Assembly: GCF_902506655.1 (NCBI RefSeq)
Contig: NZ_LR734808.1
Location: 2,480,001-2,544,000 of the forward strand
Length of the DNA: 64,000 nt
Direction of reading: 5' to 3'
Source: Marinoscillum sp. 108
Lineage (GTDB): Bacteria > Bacteroidota > Bacteroidia > Cytophagales > Cyclobacteriaceae
In this document: positions 35,954-46,557 of the stretch, piece by piece
How the letters are laid out: the number at the start of each line of letters is the position of its first letter
Numbering within the stretch: position 1 is the stretch's first letter
Translations under genes and position numbers: made by a program
Notes under the pieces: model-generated
Seen by the model: only the letters and a program-made list of their open reading frames with translations
The model's database searches: none
Told to the model about the DNA's origin: nothing

Positions 35954-36358
35954 CTACAACTGATATTTGGTTCTTATTAGCGAATTAATTGCACTACCTT
36001 TTTTCAAATAGATTTGATCTTCATGTGTGATAGTCGAAATTATTTCACATTCATCAGTATAAAAAGAAACATCCTCAACGCAATAATTCTTAAAATATCC
36101 AAAATCTATATTTTCAATAAGTGATTTCAGATTGTCAGAAAATAGAAACCTAAGGTATTCACCACTTCGAAACAATTTATTCTTCTTTTTTCCCCTTTCT
36201 ACTAAGCTATCTCTATTTTTTAGTATAAACTCATCTAATTGCCTACCCTCGTATAGAATATTAAACTCAATATGATCAGCATTTCTCAATGCATAAGCTT
36301 TTACTAACCCCCATATAGTGCCTGATTTGTCATTAATGTATAAGTCATAGCCCTCCAT
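35954..36358 (-). CDS. candidate immunity protein for the giant RHS toxin
   Basis: 134 residues, no signal peptide or membrane helix, acidic and AT-rich in coding sequence compared with neighbours. It starts 20 bp after the stop of the giant RHS gene, the standard site of an immunity gene in polymorphic toxin loci. I do not recognise its family. Visible features: MEGYDLYINDKSGTIWGLVK at the start and a central basic stretch (RGKKKNKLFRSGEYLR). Cytoplasmic location implies that the cognate toxin acts in the cytoplasm. The role is inferred from position only. Confidence 0.65.
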   Translation of the reverse strand: MEGYDLYINDKSGTIWGLVKAYALRNADHIEFNILYEGRQLDEFILKNRDSLVERGKKKNKLFRSGEYLRFLFSDNLKSLIENIDFGYFKNYCVEDVSFYTDECEIISTITHEDQIYLKKGSAINSLIRTKYQL

Positions 36359-36378
36359 TGCATTTCTTTTTTAAGGTC

Positions 36379-39300
36379 TCATCTAAATGGGCTCCACCAA
36401 TAAGGAGTTAATGTACCCCAATGTTGAGGATTAAATATTATGTGTGTATTTCCTACATTCATGTGCCAAGCTTTAATAACCCCGCTTCCTTGACCCTTTA
36501 GAGCATTTAAACTGTGTTCGTGAACTTGAACTCTTGTACCGTTAAAAATAAAGCCTCTATTTATTTTTCTAAAAGAAAGTAATGGAGCTCGAGATGTTAC
36601 CCCTAATGCAAACAGCGATGCAAAATTCTCGAAATCAGTTACATTATTATTAACCGGAATAAACTTGCCATTAGACATCTGAACACCCATGAAATTCCCA
36701 CCATCATCAAACATTGGCGTGCCTCCTGCGGAGACCGCCATTTGTACCGACCAATCAAGATCTTTAATGCTTACTCCGGAAGGACAAGTAGGGCATGGAT
36801 CCTGATAAGCTATTAAATCCTTAGAATTTTCTCTCCAGAAAGCCTTTGCATTTGCTCGGGTACCTATTCTATTCTCAGGAGCATAATAACCACTTAAACC
36901 ATATGAAAACCCTCCAGAACCGTAACCTACGCCGATACCAATACCACCACTACCGTCATAGTTACTAAGCCCAATACCGGCATTTACTCCCCAACTGTTG
37001 CTCCATTGATTATTAGTAATATCATAATTATAGCTGACCGATCCTCCTGCAGTAAAAGGCCCGAATGATCCATAGCCAAGACCCGTAGTGGAAGTACTTA
37101 AATTTCCATTCGAGAAATTGTAATTTAATCCTTGCTGAACCGCAGCGCCAGCCCCCAAGCCATTACCACCAACCCTGTACCCAACTTCCCCGTAAGGCCC
37201 AGCCGAGAAGCCATCCTGCCATCCCACATTTAAGCCCGCTCCCAATGGTATTCCGATAGGTGTCAGATTAAAGCCAACACTAAACCCTCCATTTCCAATA
37301 CTCCATGTAACAAACTCCCCATCGGGATCCACTCCATTCACCGGATCATTCCCTATCCCGACATAAGGGGAGTGGAACTGCCCTGCGGGGTCTACCGCAT
37401 AGAACCTGCCCAACTCATCATCGTATAAGCGAGCTCTGTAGTTGTGCAGGCCTGTCTCCTGATCATACTCCTGCCCGGTAAACTGATAGGCCACCTCTTC
37501 GGTGCCCACTTTTTTGAATGGCCGTCCAAATGGTCTGTAGTTGTACCCGGCAGTATAGGCATTAGATGCATCCACCACCGCTCTGGTACTCCCCAAATGA
37601 TCTTTGATCACAAAACTCCAGTTTCCTTCTTTGGCTATGGCGATTATACCACCCGGTCCGTAGATATACTTGCTGACATCCTGAGTAACTCCATCATCTT
37701 TGATCTCCACCAGTGGATAATCAGCATCTCCATGTACATAATAGGTTTTGAAGGTATTGGCGCCTTCCTGATCCTTCTTTAGCAGGCGCTGATTATTTGC
37801 ACCATATTGAAAGGAGGTCATCTCACCTGACAAGTCAATGGAGGTAGTGAGTCCTAGTCCCTTATCATAAGTGATATTTGACAGTCCATCGGTTACATTA
37901 GAGGTAATGTTACCTACATTGTCATAAGTGTATGTCCCCAGTGTGCCGCTTCCAGTCAGAGTGGATACCTTATTGGTGCCGGCTATATACGAATAGTTCC
38001 AATTCGTGCTTTGCACCCGCTTAGTCAGAATGTTTCCATTTCGGTCATAAAACATATCTCCACCCACTCCAATGTCATTTTCATGATATCTGCTGTTATC
38101 GGCAGCCAGTAGTCTGCCGAGTTTGTCATACTTGTATCTGACGGAATAGTTTTCTATGCCGAGACCGCTGGGGTAGGTATGTGTTACCTTGGAGATATTG
38201 CCTGAATAATAACCAGAGGGGCTGCCATATGCATTGGTGGTATACTCGATAGACTCTGTGAACTTCGAAGGAACGTCAATGGAAGCTAGCCATCCATTGT
38301 CACTATAATAACTATAATTAATTGGAAGAGTCTCGTTATTCAGTATTTCCTGACTTAGGGCTCCATTGTTCCCGTATACATAGACGGCATACTCATTCGG
38401 ATTTGATTCACTCCCTATTGATATCAATCGCCCGGACAAGTCATAATCATAAACAATAGCCGCTTCATCAATAGCGGCCACTCCGGCAGAAGCTATGAAA
38501 GATGATCCTGTTTTGGCCCAAAAGCCTGGCTTAAGGACAATACTATTAGACGCCATCACGGACAAATCTCCACCAGACTCAACACGAGTACCTGAAAGCA
38601 CCACCTCTTTTGCCTGAACCTCCCTGGTGCCGGTGACAATTTCCCCAATCAACTGATCTACGGGCTTCGTATACTCTACCTGTACTATCTGACCGCTGTT
38701 ATTCCTGCTATAAACTATGATCGGCATGGCTACTCCTTCACCATGTATTTTTGTTCTTACGGCGTTCTGATAGCCTTCACCATCTAGGGCATCATAACTT
38801 TCGGTCACCTCAGCAGCATTATCATCGTCATTGTTCACTTCCACCTGGATCAACATGTCCCTATCGTAAGTCGTATTCTCATGATTACCATAGGTGTACT
38901 TCTTTCTCCAGGTGGCAGGCGTAGCTGGCCATGCCTGGTTATCCGGATTAGCACTGGTAAAGCCACTGTTGATATAACCCTCCTCAATCACTTTGCCCAA
39001 AGCATCATACTTGCGGTAGAGAAAGTAACCTTGAGCCCTCCCCTTGGCATCTTCTAAGAACCTGAGCCTGCCATAGGCATCGTATTTATATTTCGTGATC
39101 CCCGACTCAGCATCTTTGGATTCGGTCACCTGCCCAATAAAATTGTAAGTGGAAGTCGCCACAAAAGAGTTTCTTTCACTCTCCGACAGACCCTGGTCAA
39201 AATAATTAGGTGGATAGTAATAAGATATATTGCTGACATCATCGTAGGTTGACCTGCTGTATAGATAAATGTCAGCATTCGGGTCCTTGGTATCGTAGGT

Positions 39301-42300
39301 GATCGATCCGCCATATGATCCGGCATACGTCACATAATAAGTCACGCCCTGGGTAGCCTGAAATGTAAATGATCCGTAGCCCACCGTATTATTCACGATA
39401 TTGGATGATCCTGGCCCTGAAGTTCCTACTTTAAAGGAGGTTCCATAATAGCCATAATCAATGGTTTGGTCTCTAACGGCAGTAAATGAGTGCGTCGATT
39501 GGCTTGAACTGAGCTGGAAATTCTGGGCCTCGTACTTTATCCCTTTCACACTTCCTGCTTTGGTCAACACCGTATTACCCGACAGATCACTAATCTGAAA
39601 TGATTCCAAGCCATCGGCGTTAACAACCTTGCTGGCTCGATAAAAATTATCAGGTAAGTCAACATCAAAACCAATTTCATTGTCAAAGTTCAGTCCTGCA
39701 TCACCATTGGTTCCGTAGGTCATCCGGGTAGTCCTCACCCCCCCTAACACGAAATCATTTCCTGGAATTTTCGACTCTAAAACACGCCCTAATGGTGATG
39801 TTTCATATACTGATGCAGAATAAGCCAACGCTCCATACTCTGCCGTGATATCACCGGAAAGCTGTTTGGTAGAAGAGTTCCAGCTGGCAAAGGAAGACTT
39901 ATAGCCCAACCTACCCGCCAAAGCCAGGGATCTGGTCTGCACATAGGGTCGGGAAAGGTTGTCATAGAATACGCCCGAAACCATCACTTTGGTATCTGGT
40001 AATTCACTCTGTGACTGACGTACCTTTCCTGAAGCATCTACAAAAGTGGCCGAGAGACTTGGATCTGAATAGATCAGTAGGTTATCAACGGTCCACGGAG
40101 TAGAATAGCCGTAGTCTCCTCGGTTGAAGAAGACAAATTTTCCGACATTAGAAGCTCCTGATCTAAAACTCTCCGTAATAATGTATTTGCCGTCTACGTA
40201 GCAATCCACCTTTTGCGTTTCGAAATCCAAAATTGTGAGCACCTTATATGTCTTGCCCATCTTCATATTGACATCCCGCGGTGTAGTATATAGGAGAAAA
40301 TCAAATCCACTACCGTCATACATAAATTCGTTGAAAACCGCATTGCCCGAGGTTCCTTCATTACCATCCCAGGTGGAGGAACCGGCCCCAAAACCAAAAT
40401 TCAACTTGCCCGATCCCCCTGTATAGTAGGATGGCATTTTCACCAGAAACTCCACAGCCACTCTTTTGCCAGTAACGTCCTCCGGTAAATCCAAAATGAA
40501 CTTCCCGCTGGCACCGGCATTATTGAAATGCGTAAGCCCCCCCTCCTCAAACGTCCAGTCACCACCACTGGCCGACCACCGACCCAGATTAAAGTCAAAA
40601 CCCTCATAAAAACCCTCTGTACCACTGGATGCACTCTGCAATCCGATAATAGGGTTGGAAGAACTGACTGATAAACCATATTTACCAGGTAAATAGTTAG
40701 CAGAACTTCCTCCCGGATTCAGGTTATGATCTATATGCGCGTAAGTCGCATAATTTTCATCCTGGGCGTAATAATTAGTTGAACCACTTTCCTTTTTAGT
40801 AGCAATCACAGACCTTGTTTTAGGGTCATAAGAAAATGAAGAAACATATGCATCTTCCGGATATGCCCGGAAATTGTCAAACGCACATGCGATCTGATTA
40901 GCCCATACTTCTACTCTGGATCCGGATCTTTCTGAAACAGCGGACCTAAGGACCTTTTCATTACCGATATACACATGAATCTCCCCAGCACTTTTCACCA
41001 AACGACACGGTTGCCACTTACTCAAATTGAAATCTGTAACATTTGTCGCTAGTTCGCTAGCTCCGTCAAATAAGGTAACTTTCCCATCAAAATCAATGGT
41101 CAATACATACCCATCTGCACTAGACGTTTTATCCCAATTTATCTCCACAGAACCATTTGTCGCATTGTGCTCAAATGTCAAATCAAATTCAAAAATGTAA
41201 TCCCCATCGAATTGACCAGATAGATCAGTATACATCATTCCTGTGGTGGTGGATTGATCAAAAACTGCGCTTCCTGACAATACCGACCAATTGCCTCCTG
41301 ATACCGGGGTGTACCAGGTAGAAGTTCCTCCAAAGGTACCATCATCAAAATCTGCAGACCAAATTTCATCTTCCCTGGCATTGTAAGCCTTCAATACAGG
41401 CATATCATCTCGATATAAAGTGGATGACCACACCCCCAATGCATCTTTGGCTTCAATCACTCGTCCGTCTGAATCACAAACCATCTCCCCCACAAGTTGC
41501 CAATTGGAGGGAATAGTGCCCGAATTGGTCCAATCATTAAAAGCACTACCCGAAGCCACCTGAGAATAACTTCTGAATGGTAGACCTCCAGACCAGGTGG
41601 TTACAGAGGATCCCTGAATTACTCCGTTTACCAAACTAGTTTGTTGAATCACAGGACTCAAGAGATTATCAGATAGCCCTGTTGTACTATAAACCTGCCA
41701 ATAATACTTCTGCGTTTGCTTATATACATCACTATTACCATCTGCATCATAATTGACAGAAGTGGTAGCCTCCGGTTGGTTGAGTACATTATAATCGTAG
41801 GTTACGATAGACGTTATTCCCTCAACAGTAGATTTCGTTTGTGTCGGGAGTATCAGCTCGGCCGTCTGAATCATTTGCCCTAAGGCGTTGGTGATACTAA
41901 GAGATTTTCTAGTGAAATAGCTCTCAGTTTTAGATACTTCTGCATTACCAGCGTCTAATGCTATCGTTTTGTAGCTCATTCCCCTTACAAATGGCGACTT
42001 ACTATTGACATTGGTCAAATGCTCATCAGCCAACACCTCTCCATTGTAGAAGTAAGAAATCACTTTACCATTAAGTGAAGTAGTAGTAGATGTCGTGCCA
42101 AGTAGCGTAGTGGCTTCATTAAACTGAGGAGACCTTCCGTCTGGTGTTATTGTGGCTGTGGAGGTGGTGAAATTATAAGCAGTAGAAATCGTACTAAACC
42201 CGTCATTAACAGAAATGTACTTCACAGGATAAAAACTCAATGCTCCACCCACAGAGTGGCGAATCACTTTATGTAATTTCAGGGATGTAGCACTCCACTC

Positions 42301-44862
42301 ATCTGACGAACCATAGGTAACAAAAACACCCAACCCACCTGCCTCATTGGCAAAAAAACCGGAATGGTAAGTACCGTCTATGTAGGTTTTCTCTACCTCT
42401 CCATTATGCAAGGTGTACTTATAAAGACCTGTTCCATCACTTTGCTCGTGAAAAAAGAAGTTCGGGCTACCATACACGTAGCTCGATTCACCCTGTGTAT
42501 CAGACAGCTCAGAAGTGTAAAACGTATTGTTCCAAATACCCGTATTGCTACGTTTATGCAAGTAGGGCCAGTAATAAGAGTAGTTCCCCCAAAATGAACC
42601 AACCGTCAAGCCATCATTTGGGTAAGACGGGTGTTCTGGAAGCTGGGTTCTCGTTTTCCACGAATTGGTATTGGGGTTAAACTCCATTCTGAATCCGTCA
42701 TACCCACCACTGTTGTCAGACCAAACGAAGAAGTCATCATTTAAAGAACTCCTCCATACGTCGTTATGAGTAGCCTCACTATAAGTAATCCAACTTTGGC
42801 CGTTAAATCTCCCCAAATCAATTTTACTTTGATAATAATCACTGGCCTGGACGATGGAATTATTGACTGATTGCATCCGCATCAAATTACTAAACCCTGT
42901 GCCAAGCTGGGTCATAGTCTGATTGAAGTATTGATCCCATTGATAAATTACGGCTTTCCCATTTGAATATTTAAGTGCTACAAAATTGTTTGATGCAATC
43001 CCCATTTGTGCATTCCATGAATCATTACCGTCGTAAGTCTGCTTATTGGCAAAGGTTTTATCCCTCTTCAGGTAATGAATGTCCCGGTAATTATAATCTC
43101 CTATTTCGTAAGTTGTGAATATATAATTTGACTGTCCAATATGATATGGATCACGGGTTCCACTATAATTATTAATTACGGCACTGCGCCAGGAGTTCAT
43201 ATTATTATTCTTGATGTAAACAGTCAATTTGGAACTGGTGCTACTTCCTTCTGCTCTTTGGCCAACTCCTACAAAATTATCTCCTGACACAAAGGAGGGT
43301 TTCGAACTGCCAATATTGACCTGTGGACTATAGAGGCTCCACCCACCAGTCAGGTCATTTTTACTCACGAGGAAAAGCTCACAATATCCTCCTGTCCCCG
43401 GAGTAGCTATCCCGAAAAAATCCTTTTGTGTTTGTACGAAAAACTCCTGATATCTGTCTCCTCCCAGTGCATCCCGGTCAACCCCCTGGATGGTGGTAAT
43501 GAAATTCTCCTTCCATTTGCCATCCCACTCATACACATACACCTTGACAGGCCTATCAGAGTTATCATGATTTACACCGTTCAATTCTCTCCAGCAGACC
43601 ACCACATAACCGGGTCCTTGCCAGATTTGGGGCTCGGAGTAGCCCGCGGGGGCATAAATTGGCAAATCCAAATCTCCCACAGATTTGGTCTGATAAGTAT
43701 ATGAAATGGATGCCCCAGATGCAGTCAAAACCGTTTGTAATGCTCCTATGTAGGTTCCCGATGTGTAGTACTCAAAAGACGCTTGGGTGGTATAGCTACC
43801 AAATCGATCTGATGAGCGAATTTCAGATAACAATCTTTTTTTATACCGATCGTCAGAACTGAGCTCAGTCAATGGATGATAGTTCAAGGTAACTGTCTGG
43901 ATTAAGTCACCATTCAGGTTTAACCTGACATCAACTAAATATTTCTTTTCATAGATTTCCTGATATGCATCCGGCTCAGTTGGATTCTCCCTGTGTGGCT
44001 CATAATACTCATAAGAATTCTTGGAAGAATAAGTAAGTGATACATCATATCCCAACCCATTTTCTATAGTTGATAAGTAGCAGGCTTCAGTATGTAGCAG
44101 GCCAGATGAACCACCAACCTTGCTCTCAACTTTATCATAGCCATATATCACATAATCTGTTTCTAATCTATTAATGATCTTAGACAGATTCCATGCCCTT
44201 GGCATCTGACTCTGTCCACTGGTCACATTGCTATTCCCAATCCAATTGCCCCATTTGACCACCCAAGGAATAGAGGACGGAAAAGTATATTGATCTCCAT
44301 ATATATAAACCGTCCCATCTTCCTTTGTGATCTCCCATCTTTCTCTGGAAGTAATGTATCGGATCTTCCAATTGGTATAATTCTTTGATTTAAAAACCTC
44401 CGCTGTATAGGTAGTGTTTCTATCTTTTGAGTAATAGGACTCGGTACCTGTATAAATTAATTCTGTAAGCGACCCGTCCTTCAAATAATACTGATCATCC
44501 TCCACATTTCCGGTGTTTTTATGATCCACGACGATCTCGGGGTAGCTGAGGGTCCAGCCGAGCCCTAACACTCCAGTCGCAGACTCCTCATTGATGGTTT
44601 GTGCCTGATGCTGAACATTAGAATTATAGCTGATCGCAACATTAATTCCCAAACCCTGCTTTCCTGGAGCACTTATTAAACTTACGGGTAGATTAACTTC
44701 TCCACTGAATAAATTAACGCTGTTTTGGAGAGACCCTGCGTCTACTCCACCCACGGAAAAGGTATTGGTATCAACGATTTTACCAGCAGAGGATTGTTCC
44801 TGAGAAAATGACAGGTGAGTACATAGCAGTGCCATTAGGAACATTGAACTCTTTGCATTCAT
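36379..44862 (-). CDS. giant fused RHS-repeat polymorphic toxin
   Basis: 2827 residues from the ATG at 44862 (a TTG two codons earlier is possible). Signal peptide to about residue 21. SpvB/TcaC-like N-terminal block (FSGEVNLPVSLISAPGKQGL ... VLGLGWTLSYPEI). Then a beta-propeller-like section, a concanavalin-like module (GGNWSVLSGSAVFDQ), and YD repeats in the second half (SKITKYKYDAYGRLRFLEDA-like units). The RHS core closes with QFTGQEYDQETGLHNYRARL and GNDPVNGVDPDGE at about 2510. The last ~311 residues (36379 to about 37314) differ from any RHS shell: a glycine-rich barrel-like stretch, then a short terminal domain with HEHSLNALKGQG and GNTHIIFNPQHW, the candidate toxin. The cage should hold the toxin until release. 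Confidence 0.9.
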   Translation of the reverse strand: MNAKSSMFLMALLCTHLSFSQEQSSAGKIVDTNTFSVGGVDAGSLQNSVNLFSGEVNLPVSLISAPGKQGLGINVAISYNSNVQHQAQTINEESATGVLGLGWTLSYPEIVVDHKNTGNVEDDQYYLKDGSLTELIYTGTESYYSKDRNTTYTAEVFKSKNYTNWKIRYITSRERWEITKEDGTVYIYGDQYTFPSSIPWVVKWGNWIGNSNVTSGQSQMPRAWNLSKIINRLETDYVIYGYDKVESKVGGSSGLLHTEACYLSTIENGLGYDVSLTYSSKNSYEYYEPHRENPTEPDAYQEIYEKKYLVDVRLNLNGDLIQTVTLNYHPLTELSSDDRYKKRLLSEIRSSDRFGSYTTQASFEYYTSGTYIGALQTVLTASGASISYTYQTKSVGDLDLPIYAPAGYSEPQIWQGPGYVVVCWRELNGVNHDNSDRPVKVYVYEWDGKWKENFITTIQGVDRDALGGDRYQEFFVQTQKDFFGIATPGTGGYCELFLVSKNDLTGGWSLYSPQVNIGSSKPSFVSGDNFVGVGQRAEGSSTSSKLTVYIKNNNMNSWRSAVINNYSGTRDPYHIGQSNYIFTTYEIGDYNYRDIHYLKRDKTFANKQTYDGNDSWNAQMGIASNNFVALKYSNGKAVIYQWDQYFNQTMTQLGTGFSNLMRMQSVNNSIVQASDYYQSKIDLGRFNGQSWITYSEATHNDVWRSSLNDDFFVWSDNSGGYDGFRMEFNPNTNSWKTRTQLPEHPSYPNDGLTVGSFWGNYSYYWPYLHKRSNTGIWNNTFYTSELSDTQGESSYVYGSPNFFFHEQSDGTGLYKYTLHNGEVEKTYIDGTYHSGFFANEAGGLGVFVTYGSSDEWSATSLKLHKVIRHSVGGALSFYPVKYISVNDGFSTISTAYNFTTSTATITPDGRSPQFNEATTLLGTTSTTTSLNGKVISYFYNGEVLADEHLTNVNSKSPFVRGMSYKTIALDAGNAEVSKTESYFTRKSLSITNALGQMIQTAELILPTQTKSTVEGITSIVTYDYNVLNQPEATTSVNYDADGNSDVYKQTQKYYWQVYSTTGLSDNLLSPVIQQTSLVNGVIQGSSVTTWSGGLPFRSYSQVASGSAFNDWTNSGTIPSNWQLVGEMVCDSDGRVIEAKDALGVWSSTLYRDDMPVLKAYNAREDEIWSADFDDGTFGGTSTWYTPVSGGNWSVLSGSAVFDQSTTTGMMYTDLSGQFDGDYIFEFDLTFEHNATNGSVEINWDKTSSADGYVLTIDFDGKVTLFDGASELATNVTDFNLSKWQPCRLVKSAGEIHVYIGNEKVLRSAVSERSGSRVEVWANQIACAFDNFRAYPEDAYVSSFSYDPKTRSVIATKKESGSTNYYAQDENYATYAHIDHNLNPGGSSANYLPGKYGLSVSSSNPIIGLQSASSGTEGFYEGFDFNLGRWSASGGDWTFEEGGLTHFNNAGASGKFILDLPEDVTGKRVAVEFLVKMPSYYTGGSGKLNFGFGAGSSTWDGNEGTSGNAVFNEFMYDGSGFDFLLYTTPRDVNMKMGKTYKVLTILDFETQKVDCYVDGKYIITESFRSGASNVGKFVFFNRGDYGYSTPWTVDNLLIYSDPSLSATFVDASGKVRQSQSELPDTKVMVSGVFYDNLSRPYVQTRSLALAGRLGYKSSFASWNSSTKQLSGDITAEYGALAYSASVYETSPLGRVLESKIPGNDFVLGGVRTTRMTYGTNGDAGLNFDNEIGFDVDLPDNFYRASKVVNADGLESFQISDLSGNTVLTKAGSVKGIKYEAQNFQLSSSQSTHSFTAVRDQTIDYGYYGTSFKVGTSGPGSSNIVNNTVGYGSFTFQATQGVTYYVTYAGSYGGSITYDTKDPNADIYLYSRSTYDDVSNISYYYPPNYFDQGLSESERNSFVATSTYNFIGQVTESKDAESGITKYKYDAYGRLRFLEDAKGRAQGYFLYRKYDALGKVIEEGYINSGFTSANPDNQAWPATPATWRKKYTYGNHENTTYDRDMLIQVEVNNDDDNAAEVTESYDALDGEGYQNAVRTKIHGEGVAMPIIVYSRNNSGQIVQVEYTKPVDQLIGEIVTGTREVQAKEVVLSGTRVESGGDLSVMASNSIVLKPGFWAKTGSSFIASAGVAAIDEAAIVYDYDLSGRLISIGSESNPNEYAVYVYGNNGALSQEILNNETLPINYSYYSDNGWLASIDVPSKFTESIEYTTNAYGSPSGYYSGNISKVTHTYPSGLGIENYSVRYKYDKLGRLLAADNSRYHENDIGVGGDMFYDRNGNILTKRVQSTNWNYSYIAGTNKVSTLTGSGTLGTYTYDNVGNITSNVTDGLSNITYDKGLGLTTSIDLSGEMTSFQYGANNQRLLKKDQEGANTFKTYYVHGDADYPLVEIKDDGVTQDVSKYIYGPGGIIAIAKEGNWSFVIKDHLGSTRAVVDASNAYTAGYNYRPFGRPFKKVGTEEVAYQFTGQEYDQETGLHNYRARLYDDELGRFYAVDPAGQFHSPYVGIGNDPVNGVDPDGEFVTWSIGNGGFSVGFNLTPIGIPLGAGLNVGWQDGFSAGPYGEVGYRVGGNGLGAGAAVQQGLNYNFSNGNLSTSTTGLGYGSFGPFTAGGSVSYNYDITNNQWSNSWGVNAGIGLSNYDGSGGIGIGVGYGSGGFSYGLSGYYAPENRIGTRANAKAFWRENSKDLIAYQDPCPTCPSGVSIKDLDWSVQMAVSAGGTPMFDDGGNFMGVQMSNGKFIPVNNNVTDFENFASLFALGVTSRAPLLSFRKINRGFIFNGTRVQVHEHSLNALKGQGSGVIKAWHMNVGNTHIIFNPQHWGTLTPYWWSPFR

Positions 44863-45037
44863 GATCAATTAGGTTAGGTGATAATTGATTTTAATTCACT
44901 AAAATCTATTTTTTTATTAAATGGTGCAAGTAAAATTTCAACAGAACGGGCCACATTATCTGAAAATTTTGAATATACCACAACTGCAAATCATTGATGG
45001 CATGGCCAATGACAGTTCGTGCTAAAAAAATCAGGAG

Positions 45038-45901
45038 TTATTTCACCTTCAGCTCCTTTAAAACCTCTGACATCTGACTTTTGAGTTCTTTGATCTCGTG
45101 ATTTTTTTCGATCAGATGCAATGTCAACTCTTCGATCTTCTCCAGCAGTTTGGCGTTCATTTCACCGAGCGCGATTCCGTTTTCGGCCACTTCTTTGGCT
45201 GAAGGCATGTCGGGCAGTCGGTTGTTTTCTTTGATGAAGACTTCTGTTTCCTCCAGGGATTTGAGGGAGTAGTCAGCGGAAAAAACATAATCCGGCCAGG
45301 GGGCGGCTTCTACTTTTACTTCTTTGGAGCGAATGGTGCCATTCACCTCTAGTTCCTCTGATGGTGTGGAAGTACCAATCCCCACCTTGTTCCCAAAATA
45401 GACCGGCCATTGCACACTCGATATACCAAGAACACGACCCGATATATTTGTGACTCCCGTAGGTGCGACAGGCTCGTACTCTGGCGGGTCGGCAATGGTC
45501 ATATTAATACCATCCACCTCTACAACTACTGTGGGAGTGCCTGTGATCCCGACGAAATGAAAGTCCAGAGCACTCAACCCTCCGCCAATAGTCCCCGAGC
45601 GTATGGCATCCACATGGTTTCCATTATAAAACAGGTTTTCTACGATTTCTATGGATCCATATTGACTATACCCCATGAAGGTGGCATGGAGCTTAATAAG
45701 GGTGAGTTTGTTATTACCCAAGCCACCGTAAATGCTGATCTCTCCACCAGCTCGCGGATGCCCTCCCAGAATGAGGCGGTACCAACCATCTCCATGATTG
45801 AGCGTAACATTTGCAGATTGAGCTTTGAGTTCTCCCCATCCAAGCATAAGCATGAAGACAGGTAAAAAGGCAGTTTTTATCAATAAGGAGAGGCGTTTCA
45901 T
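45038..45901 (-). CDS. exported surface protein with trimer-type C-terminal module
   Basis: 287 residues: signal peptide ending ELKAQ, a beta-rich N-terminal part (HGDGWYRLILGG, a repeat-like VVVEVDGINMTI), one KVGIGTSTP motif, then the shared cassette SKEVKVEAAPWPDYVFSADY ... LPDMPSAKEVAENGIALGEM and a terminal coiled coil. It sits between the two RHS loci and has the same C-terminus as the genes at 30051, 62100 and 63110, so it belongs to a dispersed surface-protein family, not to the RHS units themselves. Confidence 0.8.
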   Translation of the reverse strand: MKRLSLLIKTAFLPVFMLMLGWGELKAQSANVTLNHGDGWYRLILGGHPRAGGEISIYGGLGNNKLTLIKLHATFMGYSQYGSIEIVENLFYNGNHVDAIRSGTIGGGLSALDFHFVGITGTPTVVVEVDGINMTIADPPEYEPVAPTGVTNISGRVLGISSVQWPVYFGNKVGIGTSTPSEELEVNGTIRSKEVKVEAAPWPDYVFSADYSLKSLEETEVFIKENNRLPDMPSAKEVAENGIALGEMNAKLLEKIEELTLHLIEKNHEIKELKSQMSEVLKELKVK

Positions 45902-46271
45902 TGGTCAACAGGGTTGGAAATAAAAAAATGGTTGGTTTTTGCGGAACCAAAATAAGAAATAATCCCGGATGTGCAATATTAAAATCTCGGGGATGTGAAA
46001 ATCAATATAATAGGCAGTGGTTTGGAGTGGTCAATGCCCTTAAAGTGACTCCCTCAGCGGGCTTCAGTCCTGGCTGCTGATGCTCCCTCCACTGGCTTCT
46101 GTTTGGAAATGAGGCTTACTTTATCCTTCTTATTTAGTCAGTTACTTACTGACCACTTATGTTAGACTTAAGTTACGCTGCACTAAACTTAAGCCAGGGA
46201 GGGGATTTCTTTCAACAGCAACTGGCACAATAAAAAAGCCCCTGACTAGGCACACGCGACACTCGTGCGCC
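45902..46271. other. 370-bp region with repeat and gene debris
   Basis: Upstream part is AT-rich and probably holds the promoter of the minus-strand gene ending at 45038. REP-like copy B occupies 46091-46203. Near 46220-46240, on the plus strand, CTGGCACAATAA reads as LAQ-stop, matching the end of the XRE fragment at 46520-46529; the surrounding bases repeat there as well. No intact gene. Confidence 0.6.
46091..46203. repeat. REP-like element, copy B
   Basis: Same element as copy A: TTTAGTCAGTTA...ACTGACCACTTAT, then GACTTAAGTTACGCTGCACT and AACTTAAGCCAGGGAGGG. Hairpin arms are conserved although the loops differ (loop of first hairpin ACA in A, TACTT in B). Confidence 0.75.
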
Positions 46272-46529
46272 AGCGGAGGACGATATGAGACCCAAAAGTC
46301 TAACCCTTCTTCTGAGGTTTTACAGAAGCTGGCTAATGCGCTTGATACAACTGCGGATTTCCTAATGAATGGTAGCCAAGATGAAGTGGTTTCCGCTCAG
46401 CTTACAGATAAGGAACTATTGAAACAATTCAAAGCGGTGGAGCAATTGGATGCCGAGGATAAGCACCTGGTTAAAACGTTCATTGATGCCTTTCTAACTA
46501 AAAGACAGGTGCAGAAGCTAGCACAATAA
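46272..46529 (+). pseudogene. 5'-truncated XRE-type transcriptional regulator
   Basis: An 85-codon open segment without a start reads GRYETQKSNPSSEVLQKLAN, then ALDTTADFLMNGSQDE and ends LTKRQVQKLAQ. This is the second half of a Cro/C1 (XRE) helix-turn-helix domain plus the C-terminal extension common in Bacteroidota regulators. The DNA-recognition helices upstream of GRYE are missing or scrambled. It ends at a strong terminator. It is a remnant, on the opposite strand from the RHS genes. Confidence 0.65.
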
Positions 46530-46554
46530 AAAACCCCGCCGAAGCGGGGCTTTT
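46530..46554. terminator. bidirectional terminator
   Basis: CCCCGC-CGAA-GCGGGG flanked by runs of A and T. On the minus strand it follows the immunity gene (stop at 46558) with a T-run of six; on the plus strand it follows the XRE fragment. Confidence 0.9.
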
Positions 46555-46557
46555 AGT

